In this document: positions 23,707 to 30,615 of the stretch, piece by piece
Position numbering within the stretch: the stretch's first letter is position 1
Layout: the number at the start of each line of letters is the position of its first letter
Origin: Nocardia aobensis NBRC 100429
Lineage (GTDB): Bacteria > Actinomycetota > Actinomycetes > Mycobacteriales > Mycobacteriaceae
Reading direction: 5' to 3'
Length of the DNA stretch: 38,401 nt
NCBI RefSeq assembly: GCF_000308375.1
Contig: NZ_BAFQ01000177.1
Span: 1-38,401, forward strand
The notes under the pieces: generated by a model
What the model saw: only the letters and a program-made list of their open reading frames with translations
The model's database searches: none
Told to the model about the DNA's origin: nothing
Translations under genes and position numbers: made by a program

Positions 23707-24192
23707 TCACTCTCGCCGCAGCCGCGGTGGGTTGCGGCGGCGGATCTGCAACAGGTCGGTGGCACAGCGGCACACCGGATGCAGAGCATCGGCGAGTTCT
23801 TCGGTGAGGACGTTCGCGGCGGGGGTGTAGACGCTCAGCACTCCGACCACCGCACCGTCGTCGTCGGACAGCGGCTGGCACCGCACCGCCTGCACTCCCC
23901 ACAACCGTAGTTCCGCGCCGCACCCCGGCCACCGGGAGCTGCCGGCGAGATCGGTGATCACGATCGGGACACCGGTCGCCGCCGCCTCGCGGGCGGGGCT
24001 GTCGGGGTGCAGCAGCTGCGCCTCCTCGACCATGCGCGCGCGGTGCGTGGTTGCCGCGACGATCTCGAGTACCGTGCTGCCGTGCGCGGTGACCCCCGCC
24101 ATCGGCGATCCCGGCAGGGCACGCAGCAGCGCGGCGACTCCGGCCGCCGAGACAGGCGACACACCGGCGCGACCGGGCGGGTCACTGTGCAT
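23707..24192 (-). CDS. GAF-domain protein (161 aa)
   Basis: This cytoplasmic protein consists of little more than one GAF domain. The domain reads EIVAATTHRARMVEEAQLLH, then EAAATGVPIVITDLAGSSRW, then LRLWGVQAVRCQPLSDDDG and AVVGVLSVYTPAANVLTEEL. It lacks the ANTAR, HisKA or PP2C output domain usually attached, so it may act by protein contact. The ATG at 24192 has GAGG six bases upstream. The gene is followed on the same strand, 129 bases on, by the GapB gene; co-transcription is possible. The ligand is unknown. The Cys residues in GCGAELRL and VRCQPL do not match the spacing of the methionine sulfoxide reductase at 24760. Confidence 0.75.
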   Translation of the reverse strand: MHSDPPGRAGVSPVSAAGVAALLRALPGSPMAGVTAHGSTVLEIVAATTHRARMVEEAQLLHPDSPAREAAATGVPIVITDLAGSSRWPGCGAELRLWGVQAVRCQPLSDDDGAVVGVLSVYTPAANVLTEELADALHPVCRCATDLLQIRRRNPPRLRRE

Positions 24193-24504
24193 AACGGACC
24201 TCGATCCGACGCGACGAGTCAACGTGAGCGGCGGCATACCGCACCCGGCAAAACCGAGTCGAGGTATGACGACCAGTCTTCGAGTGCCCCGCTGCCCGTC
24301 GCGGCAAACCCGGTCCGGGCGGGCCGCATTCGGCCCGCCGGCGCGCGCAGACCGAATGTCCGTCCGGTACAAGCCGTTTGCGTCGTTGCGCCGAGTACGC
24401 GAGGTCACCGTTTCGTGGCGCGCCGCCGGGGTACCCATCGACAATCCGCACTCGGAACGACTTCGTCACCGGCCGAGGGCCCGTCACCACAGGAGGTGTG
24501 CTGT
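24193..24504. other. 312-base divergent gap with one strong hairpin
   Basis: The region separates the GAF gene (minus) from the 82-residue gene (plus). GGCGGGCCG-CATT-CGGCCCGCC (24318-24339) is a perfect 9-bp stem with a four-base loop and no T-tract. TTGACT on the minus strand near 24218-24223 may be part of the GAF promoter. No ORF with a ribosome site is visible, so a structured 5' leader or small RNA remains possible but unsupported. Confidence 0.4.
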
Positions 24505-24753
24505 ATGGACGATCTCCAGCGCAGAGTGCTGACCGCGTTGACATCCGCGCGGCGTGGGCTGAAGACCGCGGACGCACGCCTGCTGGAGCGTCGAATCGTG
24601 GGTCTGCGCGCGGAAGTCGACGCCGCCGGCTATCCCCGGCCCCAGCACCTACGCCTCAAGGCGTCGTGCGCGGAGGCACTGGCGGCGGCCAGGTGGACAC
24701 TGGGGCGGCCGAATCCGCAGGCCTTCCGGCCGGCGATGCAGGCTGCCTCGTAG
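24505..24753 (+). CDS. Small basic protein of unknown function (82 aa)
   Basis: AGGAGG at 24491-24496 lies eight bases before ATG 24505, a strong start signal. The protein is helical and rich in Ala, Leu and Arg (LQRRVLTALTSARRGLKTAD, then ARLLERRIVGLRAEVDAAGY, then LKASCAEALAAARWTLGRPN) with no membrane segment or signal. No family is recognised. The regular charged helices could form a helical bundle or bind nucleic acid. It ends six bases from the convergent methionine sulfoxide reductase gene. Confidence 0.65.
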   Translation: MDDLQRRVLTALTSARRGLKTADARLLERRIVGLRAEVDAAGYPRPQHLRLKASCAEALAAARWTLGRPNPQAFRPAMQAAS

Positions 24754-24759
24754 CCCTGC

Positions 24760-25260
24760 TCAGCCCCGGTCGTCCGGGATCAGCGAGTCGAGATAGACCG
24801 ACGCGATCTCCTCGAGTCCACGCTGATCGACCGGACCGAAGCGGTCGAGTTCGGGACTGTCCAGATCGAAGACGCCGATCACGGTGTCCTCGTGGATCAA
24901 CGGCACCACCAGTTCGGACCTGCTCGCCGGATCACAGGCGATATGGTCGGGCACCGCGTGCACGTCGGCGACACGTTGCGTCTGCCGGGTTCGCGCCGCC
25001 GCACCGCAGACGCCCCGGTCCAGCGCGATGCGCACGCAGGCCGGGCGGCCCTGGAACGGGCCGACCACCAGTTCGTTCCCGTCGAAGAAATAGAATCCCA
25101 CCCAGTTCAGACCGGGAAGACCGTGATAGACCAGCGCGGAAAGGTTGGCGGCGTTGGCAATCCGATCGTGTTCACCCGCCACGAGCGAACGGGCGGATGC
25201 CGCGAGCTCCCGATAGCGCTGTTCGTCCGCGCGGTCGTCGCGGATGCCGGCGGCGCTCAT
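24760..25260 (-). CDS. msrC: Free methionine-(R)-sulfoxide reductase (GAF type)
   Basis: This 166-residue GAF-fold enzyme reduces free methionine-R-sulfoxide. The family's three redox cysteines are all present in order: ACVRIALDRGVCGAAA (two) and HIACDPASRSELVVPL (one). LSALVYHGLPGLNWVGFYFF and GVFDLDSPELDRF also match the family closely. This makes it much more than a generic GAF protein. ATG 25260 is preceded by GAAGGTG on the minus strand. The gene is divergent from the ketosteroid-isomerase-like gene across 142 bases. Its role is oxidative-stress repair in the cytoplasm, probably recycled by thioredoxin or mycoredoxin systems encoded elsewhere. Confidence 0.92.
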   Translation of the reverse strand: MSAAGIRDDRADEQRYRELAASARSLVAGEHDRIANAANLSALVYHGLPGLNWVGFYFFDGNELVVGPFQGRPACVRIALDRGVCGAAARTRQTQRVADVHAVPDHIACDPASRSELVVPLIHEDTVIGVFDLDSPELDRFGPVDQRGLEEIASVYLDSLIPDDRG

Positions 25261-25402
25261 GCCGCACCTTCGTAGTTCACGAGTAGATGTTCCCCTCTTG
25301 ATCGTCGCGGATGGTTCGAACGTCTGAGCCGGGCTCTCCCTTCCGTCCCGGCAGGCGGGATCGGCAGGCGGCGCCGTGCCGGATCCGTGTTTTCGTTGTG
25401 CC

Positions 25403-25774
25403 ATGGCTTCAGCGGAACGGATTCGAGCAGCGGTGCACCGGTATCTCGAGGCGGTGGGCTCGGGATCCGCCGCCGATGTGGCGGCATGTTACAGCGAGGA
25501 CGCCACCGTGGAGGATCCGTTCGGCTCGCCGCCGCACGTCGGCCGGGCCGCGATCGAAAAGTTCTACGGCGCATTGGATTCCGCGCATATGCGAACCGCG
25601 CTGCTCGACCTGCGGATCGCGGGCGGCGCGGCGGCGTTCCGGTTCCGGGTGGTGACCGAGACCGGCTCTCGCACCACGACGATCGAACCGATCGATGTGA
25701 TGACCTTCGACGAGGACGCGCGCATCACCGGTATGCGCGCGTTCTGGTCACCGGAGGACGTGCGCGTCGACTGA
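25403..25774 (+). CDS. Delta5-3-ketosteroid-isomerase-like protein (NTF2 fold)
   Basis: This 123-residue NTF2/SnoaL-fold enzyme is unusually close to true steroid delta-isomerases. The Tyr of the oxyanion hole is in AAVHRYLEAVGSG. The catalytic base Asp is in SEDATVEDPFGSPP. The second oxyanion Asp is in EPIDVMTFDEDARITGMRAF. In the Pseudomonas enzyme these motifs carry Tyr16, Asp40 and Asp103. Length is right for the family. The ATG at 25403 has no clear ribosome site. The gene is convergent, ten bases apart, with an F420-type LLM oxidoreductase. Steroid isomerisation is a fair prediction, but the NTF2 fold is used for many small cyclic substrates. Confidence 0.8.
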   Translation: MASAERIRAAVHRYLEAVGSGSAADVAACYSEDATVEDPFGSPPHVGRAAIEKFYGALDSAHMRTALLDLRIAGGAAAFRFRVVTETGSRTTTIEPIDVMTFDEDARITGMRAFWSPEDVRVD

Positions 25775-25784
25775 GTGCCCTGGG

Positions 25785-26777
25785 TCATCGCAGCGCGGGA
25801 ATGACCTCACGCTCGAACAACTCCACCCCGGACAGGTCGTAGGCCGACTCGGGGAAATTGTGGATCGCGTAAGCCAGACCGAGATCGCGGACCCGGGACA
25901 GGTTTTCGATGATCTGTTCCGGTGTGCCGACCGCGGGTGAATCGGCGTAGAGCTTGGTGACCCAGTCCTGCGCGGCGTCCGCCCCGAGAGCGGGGGTCAG
26001 CCGAGAAGCGAGGGCGTCCAGCCGTTCACGCACCTCCGCCTCGGTCGCGCCGATCACGGTGTTGAAGTTGGAGCTGCGGGTGATCGCGTCGAAATCTGTT
26101 CCGACGGCGGCGCAATGGTCGCGCAGCAGCTCGGATTTGCGGGTGAAGGTTTCGGGATCGCCCGCGAAGTTGGTGTACTGCGCGTATTGCGCGGCGATGC
26201 GCAGCGTGACCTTTTCTCCCCCGCCCGCGACCCAGATCGGAATACCGCCCTCCTGGAGCGGCAACGGATACACCCGGGCGCCGTCGACCTGGTAGTACTT
26301 GCCGTCCAGGGTGGCGGTGCCGGTGGTCCACGCCTGACGGAAGATCTGCACTCCCTCGTCGAGGCGACCCAAACGCTCACCCGCGGAAGGGAATCCGTAG
26401 CCGTAGGCGCGCCACTCGTGCTCGTACCAGCCGCCGCCGATCCCCATCTCGACCCGGCCGCCCGATACCAGATCCACGGTCGCGGCGACCTTGGCGAGGT
26501 AGGCCGGATTCCGGTAGCTGATCGCCGTGCACATCTGCCCGAGCCGGATGCGCGTCGTGGTGGCGGCGAAGGCCGACATGAGCGTCCACGCCTCGTGCGT
26601 CGCTTCCTCGGTGGGAACCGGCACGGTGTGGAAATGGTCGTAGACCCACAGCGATTCCCAGTCTTGTCCGGCGTCGGCCCGCTGCGCCAGATCCCGCATC
26701 ACACCCCATTGCGCCCCCGGTTCGATGCCGACCAGGTCCAGTCGCCAGCCCTGGGGAATGAAGATGCCGAAACGCAC
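25785..26777 (-). CDS. F420-type LLM-class oxidoreductase
   Basis: This luciferase-fold oxidoreductase has 330 residues. The sequence opens FGIFIPQGWRLDLVGIEP and has SLWVYDHFHTVPVPTEEATH, TTTRIRLGQMCTAISYRNPA, LVSGGRVEMGIGGGWYEHEW and a C-terminal IHNFPESAYDLSGVELFERE. The WYEHEW and YDHFHT motifs are those of the F420-dependent branch of Actinobacteria. GTG 26777 has GAGGAGG six bases upstream. A 10-bp-stem hairpin (26845-26869) lies in its leader. The substrate is unknown. F420 use is inferred from subfamily resemblance, since no F420 biosynthesis gene is in the window. Confidence 0.87.
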   Translation of the reverse strand: MRFGIFIPQGWRLDLVGIEPGAQWGVMRDLAQRADAGQDWESLWVYDHFHTVPVPTEEATHEAWTLMSAFAATTTRIRLGQMCTAISYRNPAYLAKVAATVDLVSGGRVEMGIGGGWYEHEWRAYGYGFPSAGERLGRLDEGVQIFRQAWTTGTATLDGKYYQVDGARVYPLPLQEGGIPIWVAGGGEKVTLRIAAQYAQYTNFAGDPETFTRKSELLRDHCAAVGTDFDAITRSSNFNTVIGATEAEVRERLDALASRLTPALGADAAQDWVTKLYADSPAVGTPEQIIENLSRVRDLGLAYAIHNFPESAYDLSGVELFEREVIPALR

Positions 26778-26844
26778 GCCGCGCCTCCTCGTCGAGAGAA
26801 CAGATCCGGCGGTCACTTTTCCCACCGATGCGCCCGCGGGCAAG

Positions 26845-26869
26845 AGTTCGGCGCTCGGCGCGCCGAACT
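26845..26869 (-). terminator. Strong hairpin upstream of the LLM gene, possible terminator or leader element
   Basis: AGTTCGGCGC-TCGGC-GCGCCGAACT is a perfect 10-bp stem with a five-base loop. It lies 68 bases before the LLM start at 26777 and downstream of the micro-ORF's own hairpin. There is no T-tract. It could be a second terminator for the micro-ORF transcript, or an attenuator-like structure in the LLM leader. Confidence 0.5.
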
Positions 26870-26888
26870 TCTCCGCGGCGCGAATATG

Positions 26889-26929
26889 CGCGGACCCGGC
26901 GAATCCGCGATCGGTTCACCGGGTCCGCG
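26889..26929 (-). terminator. Hairpin terminator after the micro-ORF
   Basis: CGCGGACCCGG (26889-26899) and CCGGGTCCGCG (26919-26929) pair perfectly over 11 bp with a 19-base loop. On the minus strand the hairpin begins nine bases after the stop of the 28-codon ORF. U-poor terminators of this kind are common in high-GC Actinobacteria. It would end the micro-ORF transcript before the LLM gene. Confidence 0.6.
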
Positions 26930-26938
26930 GGGACTTCG

Positions 26939-27025
26939 TCAGAGCAGAACGTCGATCAAATTGATGAGGATCGATCCCAGACCCGAGGCCAGAGCTCCGA
27001 CAACCGCGATGATTCCGTTGATCAC
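26939..27025 (-). CDS. Hydrophobic micropeptide (28 aa), unknown function
   Basis: AAAGGA (27031-27036 on the minus strand) lies five bases before GTG 27025, which opens 28 codons ending in TGA at 26939. The peptide begins MINGIIAVVG and ends NLIDVLL. It is almost wholly hydrophobic, has a single charged residue (Asp25), and has small residues at A7, G10, A11, S14, G15 and S18, a pattern that lets transmembrane helices pack. About 20 of 28 codons end in G or C, apparently fewer than in flanking genes. A hairpin after the hydrolase gene upstream and two hairpins downstream frame it as a separate transcript. Candidates are a membrane-active peptide, a regulator of a membrane protein, or a pore-forming envelope peptide. 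None is proven. Confidence 0.6.
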   Translation of the reverse strand: MINGIIAVVGALASGLGSILINLIDVLL

Positions 27026-27086
27026 AGCGTTCCTTTCTCCCAGCGTTCCGTTGGCAAACCACGAAGTATTCGATGTCGACGCTCAT

Positions 27087-27124
27087 GTCGGATTGGTCCG
27101 ACCTGCGCGGGCACCGGCGCAGGT
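27087..27124 (-). terminator. Hairpin after the alpha/beta hydrolase gene plus an adjacent dyad
   Basis: ACCTGCGC (27101-27108) and GCGCAGGT (27117-27124) form an 8-bp stem with an eight-base loop, starting five bases past the hydrolase stop on the minus strand. It is a good candidate terminator. GTCGGA-TTGG-TCCGAC (27087-27102) is a second perfect dyad directly beyond it, about 60 bases before the micro-ORF start. That one could be an operator or an extension of the terminator structure. Confidence 0.5.
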
Positions 27125-27129
27125 GATCG

Positions 27130-27915
27130 TCACGATCGATCGCCGGCGCGCGCCACGCGCGTGAGCCACTCGGCCAGCAGGGCGCGCAGCAGTTCCGGTT
27201 GCTCGTGCGGGAGGGCGTGTCCGGCCTCGGCGACCACGACGAGCGAGGCGTGCGGACAGCGCTCGAAAAGATCGATCGCCGCCGCGTAACCGACTGTCGA
27301 ATCCAGGCGCCCGGCCACGATCGTGGTCGGCCCCGGATAGGGCGGTGTGGCGTCCGGGCTCAGCTGCCACCGCTCACCGATGCGCTGCGCCGCGGCCCGA
27401 TCGACCAGCTCGGCGGCGGGTGCGACGACACGCTCGTAGCGGTCGAGCATGGCCGGGGTCTGGACGACGAAGTAGCGGCGGAAATCGTCGTCGCCGAGAT
27501 CGCCCGGCCCGGCCACGACGCGATGCGCGGGAAGGTCACGCACTCCCGGCAACAGCGGGCACACCAATGCCAGGCCGGCCACCCGGGTGACGCGCCACGC
27601 GGCCATCGCCTGCGCGTAGTACCCGCCCGCCGAGTGGCCGACGAGCAGGAAATCACCACCGGTGACCGCGTCCGCGAAGCGCAGCAGCGCGTCGAGTACA
27701 TCGTCCGCGCTGCGCAGTGTGCCGGGTGCGGCGGTGTGTCCCGCACCGGGCAGGTCGGGGTAGATCCGCCGCAACCCGGCGGCATCGCCCAGAACCGGTT
27801 CGAAGCACGCCTCGGCCTCGCGGTGATCGACACCCGCGCCGTGCAGCACCATCACGGGACGGCCCGTGCCGTGCTCCACGTAGTGAAAAACGACCTCGCC
27901 CGCGCGCAGCTCCAT
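27130..27915 (-). CDS. Alpha/beta-fold hydrolase
   Basis: This cytoplasmic hydrolase has 261 residues. The oxyanion region is VMVLHGAGVDHREAE. The nucleophile elbow is LLVGHSAGGYYAQA, with Ser near residue 93. The acid Asp is in VAGRLDSTVGY, and the His is in EAGHALPHEQPELL close to the C-terminus. The lid is small, suiting short acyl esters or haloalkane-like substrates. ATG 27915 is divergent from the SigG-like sigma factor across 63 bases. In Mycobacterium tuberculosis sigG is also divergent from a lysophospholipase gene, so the pairing may be conserved and regulatory. The exact substrate is unknown. Confidence 0.88.
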   Translation of the reverse strand: MELRAGEVVFHYVEHGTGRPVMVLHGAGVDHREAEACFEPVLGDAAGLRRIYPDLPGAGHTAAPGTLRSADDVLDALLRFADAVTGGDFLLVGHSAGGYYAQAMAAWRVTRVAGLALVCPLLPGVRDLPAHRVVAGPGDLGDDDFRRYFVVQTPAMLDRYERVVAPAAELVDRAAAQRIGERWQLSPDATPPYPGPTTIVAGRLDSTVGYAAAIDLFERCPHASLVVVAEAGHALPHEQPELLRALLAEWLTRVARAGDRS

Positions 27916-27978
27916 GCCCCGCAAGCTACCCGGCCGGTCCCGCTGTCGTCGGTGACACGGAGGTGCGAGCATGGGGGG

Positions 27979-29016
27979 GTGAGTGTGTCCGCGAGTGAAC
28001 CGCTGCCGGAATCCGGAAGGCCGGAGTCCTGCCCTGCGGGATCCGGGGTTTCGGGGCCGGGGGCACTCGAAGCGCTGCGGATTCCGCTGACCGGCTACTG
28101 CTACCGGATGCTCGGTTCGTCGGCCGATGCCGACGACGCGGCGCAGGAGACGCTGATCCGCGCCTACACCCGATTCGACAGTTTCGACCCCGAGCGCGGC
28201 CGGCTCTCGACGTGGGTGCATGCCATCGCCACCAATATCTGCCTGGACATGCTGCGCTCGGCGCGCCGCCGGATGCTGGTGTGGGAAGGTCCGGTATCCA
28301 CCGGTTTCGACCCGGACGCGGTGGTGCCCGCCGACCGATGGCTCGACCCGGTCGCGGACGCACGAGTACTCGACCCGGCCGACCGCGTCGTCCGCCGCGA
28401 GTCGGTGCGGTTGGCCTTCGTCGCGGCACTGCAACATCTGCCGCCACGCCAGCGGGCGGTGCTGGTCCTGCGCGAGGTGCTGGCGTTCAGTGCCGCCGAA
28501 ACCGCGACCATGCTCGAGGTCAGCCCGGCCGCGGTCAACAGCGCCCTGCAACGCGCCCGCACCACCCTGGCCGCGGTCCGGCCTTCCGCCACCGATCCGC
28601 TCGATCCCGGCGACCCGGACGACCGGGACCTGGTGCGGCGCTACGTCGCGGCCTTCGAGAGTCACGACGTCGACGGTCTCGCCGCGCTGCTGTGCGAGGA
28701 CGCCGAATCCGGTATGCCGCCGTTCGCCTGGCGACTGAGCGGGCGCGATCTCATCGTCTCGGTCTTCGCGGCGGGCGACGCGTGTGCCGGCGATCGACTG
28801 GTACCGGTGCGGATGAACGGTTCGGTCGGATTCGGTCAGTACCGCCCCGGTACCGACGGTGTGCTGCGCCCCTTCGCACTGCTCGCGATCCAGGCGCGGG
28901 CGGGGCTGATAGCGCGGCAGGTGACCTACCTGGACAGTGGCGACCGGTTCGCCGAATTCGGGCTTCCGCCGATTTTCCGGGCGCCCACCGATGAATTCTC
29001 GCCGTCGGGTTCGTAG
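27979..29016 (+). CDS. SigG-like ECF sigma factor with SnoaL-type C-terminal domain
   Basis: This sigma factor has 345 residues. Region 2 reads LTGYCYRMLGSSADADDAAQ, then RFDSFDPERGRLSTWVHAIA and TNICLDMLR. Region 4 reads LQHLPPRQRAVLVLREVLAF and VSPAAVNSALQRARTTL. The C-terminal third (about 220-345) is an NTF2/SnoaL-like domain: RRYVAAFESHDVDGLAALL, then RLVPVRMNGSVGFGQYRPGT and RFAEFGLPPIF. This is the layout of SigG-type factors, which lack a classic anti-sigma partner and may be regulated by the fused domain. No anti-sigma gene is adjacent. GTG 27979 lies in GGGGGGTGAG; an in-frame GTG at 27985 is also possible. A DinB-fold gene follows 38 bases later. Confidence 0.9.
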   Translation: MSVSASEPLPESGRPESCPAGSGVSGPGALEALRIPLTGYCYRMLGSSADADDAAQETLIRAYTRFDSFDPERGRLSTWVHAIATNICLDMLRSARRRMLVWEGPVSTGFDPDAVVPADRWLDPVADARVLDPADRVVRRESVRLAFVAALQHLPPRQRAVLVLREVLAFSAAETATMLEVSPAAVNSALQRARTTLAAVRPSATDPLDPGDPDDRDLVRRYVAAFESHDVDGLAALLCEDAESGMPPFAWRLSGRDLIVSVFAAGDACAGDRLVPVRMNGSVGFGQYRPGTDGVLRPFALLAIQARAGLIARQVTYLDSGDRFAEFGLPPIFRAPTDEFSPSGS

Positions 29017-29054
29017 CAGAGGTGACCACTCCCTACGATCGAAACGACGGAGTC

Positions 29055-29819
29055 ATGACCTCGACCGACACCGACACCACCGTCCTGCGCGAGCACACTG
29101 TGGCCGAGCGCCGACGCCTCGCGGACCTGCTCGCCGGCCTGACGCCGGAGCAGTGGGCCGCGCCCTCGCTGTGTGAGGGCTGGCGAGTCCGTGAGGTGCT
29201 CGCCCACATGACGATGCCCTACCGCACAACCACGTGGTCGTTCGTGCGCGGGCTGGCCGGTGCGCGCTTCTCGTACCACCGCTACGCCGACCGGGCCGCG
29301 CGCGCCGACACCGCGCGGATGAACGATGCAGAGCTGCTCGCGTCGCTGCGCGACAACGTCGAACACCCGTGGCGTCCGCCGGGCGGTGGTGTGGTGGGCG
29401 CGCTGAGCCACGACGTGATCCACGGCCTGGACATCACCGAGCCCCTGGGCCTGCCGCCCGCCCCGCCGGAACGGATCGCCCTCGTGCTCGACCAGGCGAG
29501 CCCGAAGTCGCTGCGCTACTTCGGCGTCGACCTGACCGGCCGGCAACTGCGCGCCTCCGACGCACCGGTCGCGCTGGGGTCGGGGACGCCGATCACGATG
29601 TGCGCCAAGGACATTCTGCTCACCGTCACCGGCCGCCGCCCGCTGCCGGCCCGGGCACGGGCCGGCCGGGCCCGCCGTGCTCACAGGCCGCCGAGGCGTG
29701 CGAGCACGGCGAAGGCCGCATCATCGGCCGACCACAGCGCGTTGATCTCCGCGCGCGTGGGCTCGGCGGTGGCGGCGTTCTGCAGCGCCAGCCCGTTGGT
29801 CCAGACCACCACGTTGTAG
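29055..29819 (+). CDS. Maleylpyruvate-isomerase-family (DinB-fold) protein with an abnormal C-terminus
   Basis: The DinB/MDMPI N-terminal domain is clear: EHTVAERRRLADLLAGLTPE, then LCEGWRVREVLAHMTMPYRT, ALSHDVIHGLDITEPLGLPP and SGTPITMCAKDILLTVTGR. Here His stands at the expected metal positions. After TVTGRRPLPA the frame becomes Arg/Ala-rich and runs 139 bases into the opposite-strand DUF5995 gene, unlike relatives, which stop soon after this point. The plus-one frame reads GPAGPAVLTGRRGV, which looks like the usual family ending, so a frameshift near 29640-29660 is suspected. It may be a mycothiol-dependent transferase. ATG 29055 has GGAG five bases upstream, and the gene probably shares a transcript with the sigma factor. 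Confidence 0.72.
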   Translation: MTSTDTDTTVLREHTVAERRRLADLLAGLTPEQWAAPSLCEGWRVREVLAHMTMPYRTTTWSFVRGLAGARFSYHRYADRAARADTARMNDAELLASLRDNVEHPWRPPGGGVVGALSHDVIHGLDITEPLGLPPAPPERIALVLDQASPKSLRYFGVDLTGRQLRASDAPVALGSGTPITMCAKDILLTVTGRRPLPARARAGRARRAHRPPRRASTAKAASSADHSALISARVGSAVAAFCSASPLVQTTTL

Positions 29820-30559
29820 CCCAAATCGGCGACCTGGAGCAGCGGCCCGGTGGCCACGCCCTGACCGAACAGCAGATCGAGTCCCTCACCGACGAAATAG
29901 AAGCGCCACAGCGGCCCGAGGTCGGCGTTGTATACCTGCTTCGTGCGGTCGACGATCCGATCGCCGCTGCGGGCGATGGCGTCGACGATGTGGAAGAAGT
30001 CCGGCGCGTTCTCCGGTCTACTGCCGACCGCGGCGACCGCGTAGGCGAGGTCGACCGTCAGGTGCGCGTTGTACCCGGCCATCGCGACCCGCGCGGGCGA
30101 CTGGTCGCATTGCCCGGCCAGCTGGAAATACCAGGCCCAGTGGGGCTCCGGCGCGCCGTCGGTGAACTCGGCGTGCAGATTCACCAGGAACCGGCGCAGC
30201 AGTTCGTAACTGATCGCGTGGGCGTATTCCGGATCGACGAACGCGGTGGGATCGTGCTGCAACGGCAGCACCGGATCCTGCTCCACGGCGTCGAGCCCCA
30301 CATCGAACAGGCCCCGCCGATCATGATGGGAGGTAAGGATTTCGGTGATCCGATGATTGCGCGACACCGCCTCGTCGAACCGGTCGAGGGTGGCGCCGGC
30401 GCCGATGGTCGTGGTGTCCGACAACTCGGCAACGGTCCGGATCTCCGTCGGCGACAGCGGTGTGCCGCACCGGGTGTCGGCCACGGCCCCGGCCTGCGGC
30501 GCGGCCGCGATCAGAGTCGAAAAAGCAAGAGCCACAACGATCGACGCGGCACGGAGCAT
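29681..30559 (-). CDS. Exported DUF5995 family protein
   Basis: This 292-residue protein carries a cleavable signal (MLRAASIVVALAFSTLIAAA, cleavage near QAGA-VA). The mature part is helical and matches the DUF5995 type: ITEILTSHHDRRGLFDVGLD, then NLHAEFTDGAPEPHWAWYFQ, AGYNAHLTVDLAYAVAAVGS and FFHIVDAIARSGDRIVDRTK. Several conserved His and Asp residues could bind a metal. No enzymatic activity is established for the family to my knowledge. It lies 56 bases downstream of the MMPL transporter gene on the same strand, so the two may be co-expressed and act in the envelope. Its 3' end is overlapped by the run-on of the convergent DinB-fold gene. Confidence 0.82.
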   Translation of the reverse strand: MLRAASIVVALAFSTLIAAAPQAGAVADTRCGTPLSPTEIRTVAELSDTTTIGAGATLDRFDEAVSRNHRITEILTSHHDRRGLFDVGLDAVEQDPVLPLQHDPTAFVDPEYAHAISYELLRRFLVNLHAEFTDGAPEPHWAWYFQLAGQCDQSPARVAMAGYNAHLTVDLAYAVAAVGSRPENAPDFFHIVDAIARSGDRIVDRTKQVYNADLGPLWRFYFVGEGLDLLFGQGVATGPLLQVADLGYNVVVWTNGLALQNAATAEPTRAEINALWSADDAAFAVLARLGGL

Positions 30560-30615
30560 ACGGTGACCATCCTGTCCGGTGACGTACGGCGGTGTTGCCG
30601 ATACGGTACTGCTGT

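Noticed and set aside
24318..24339. Rho-independent terminator or riboswitch in the 312-base gap
   Set aside because: The 9-bp hairpin is real, but it has no T-tract, no gene ends beside it on either strand, and no conserved riboswitch motif was recognised; it is reported only as a hairpin.
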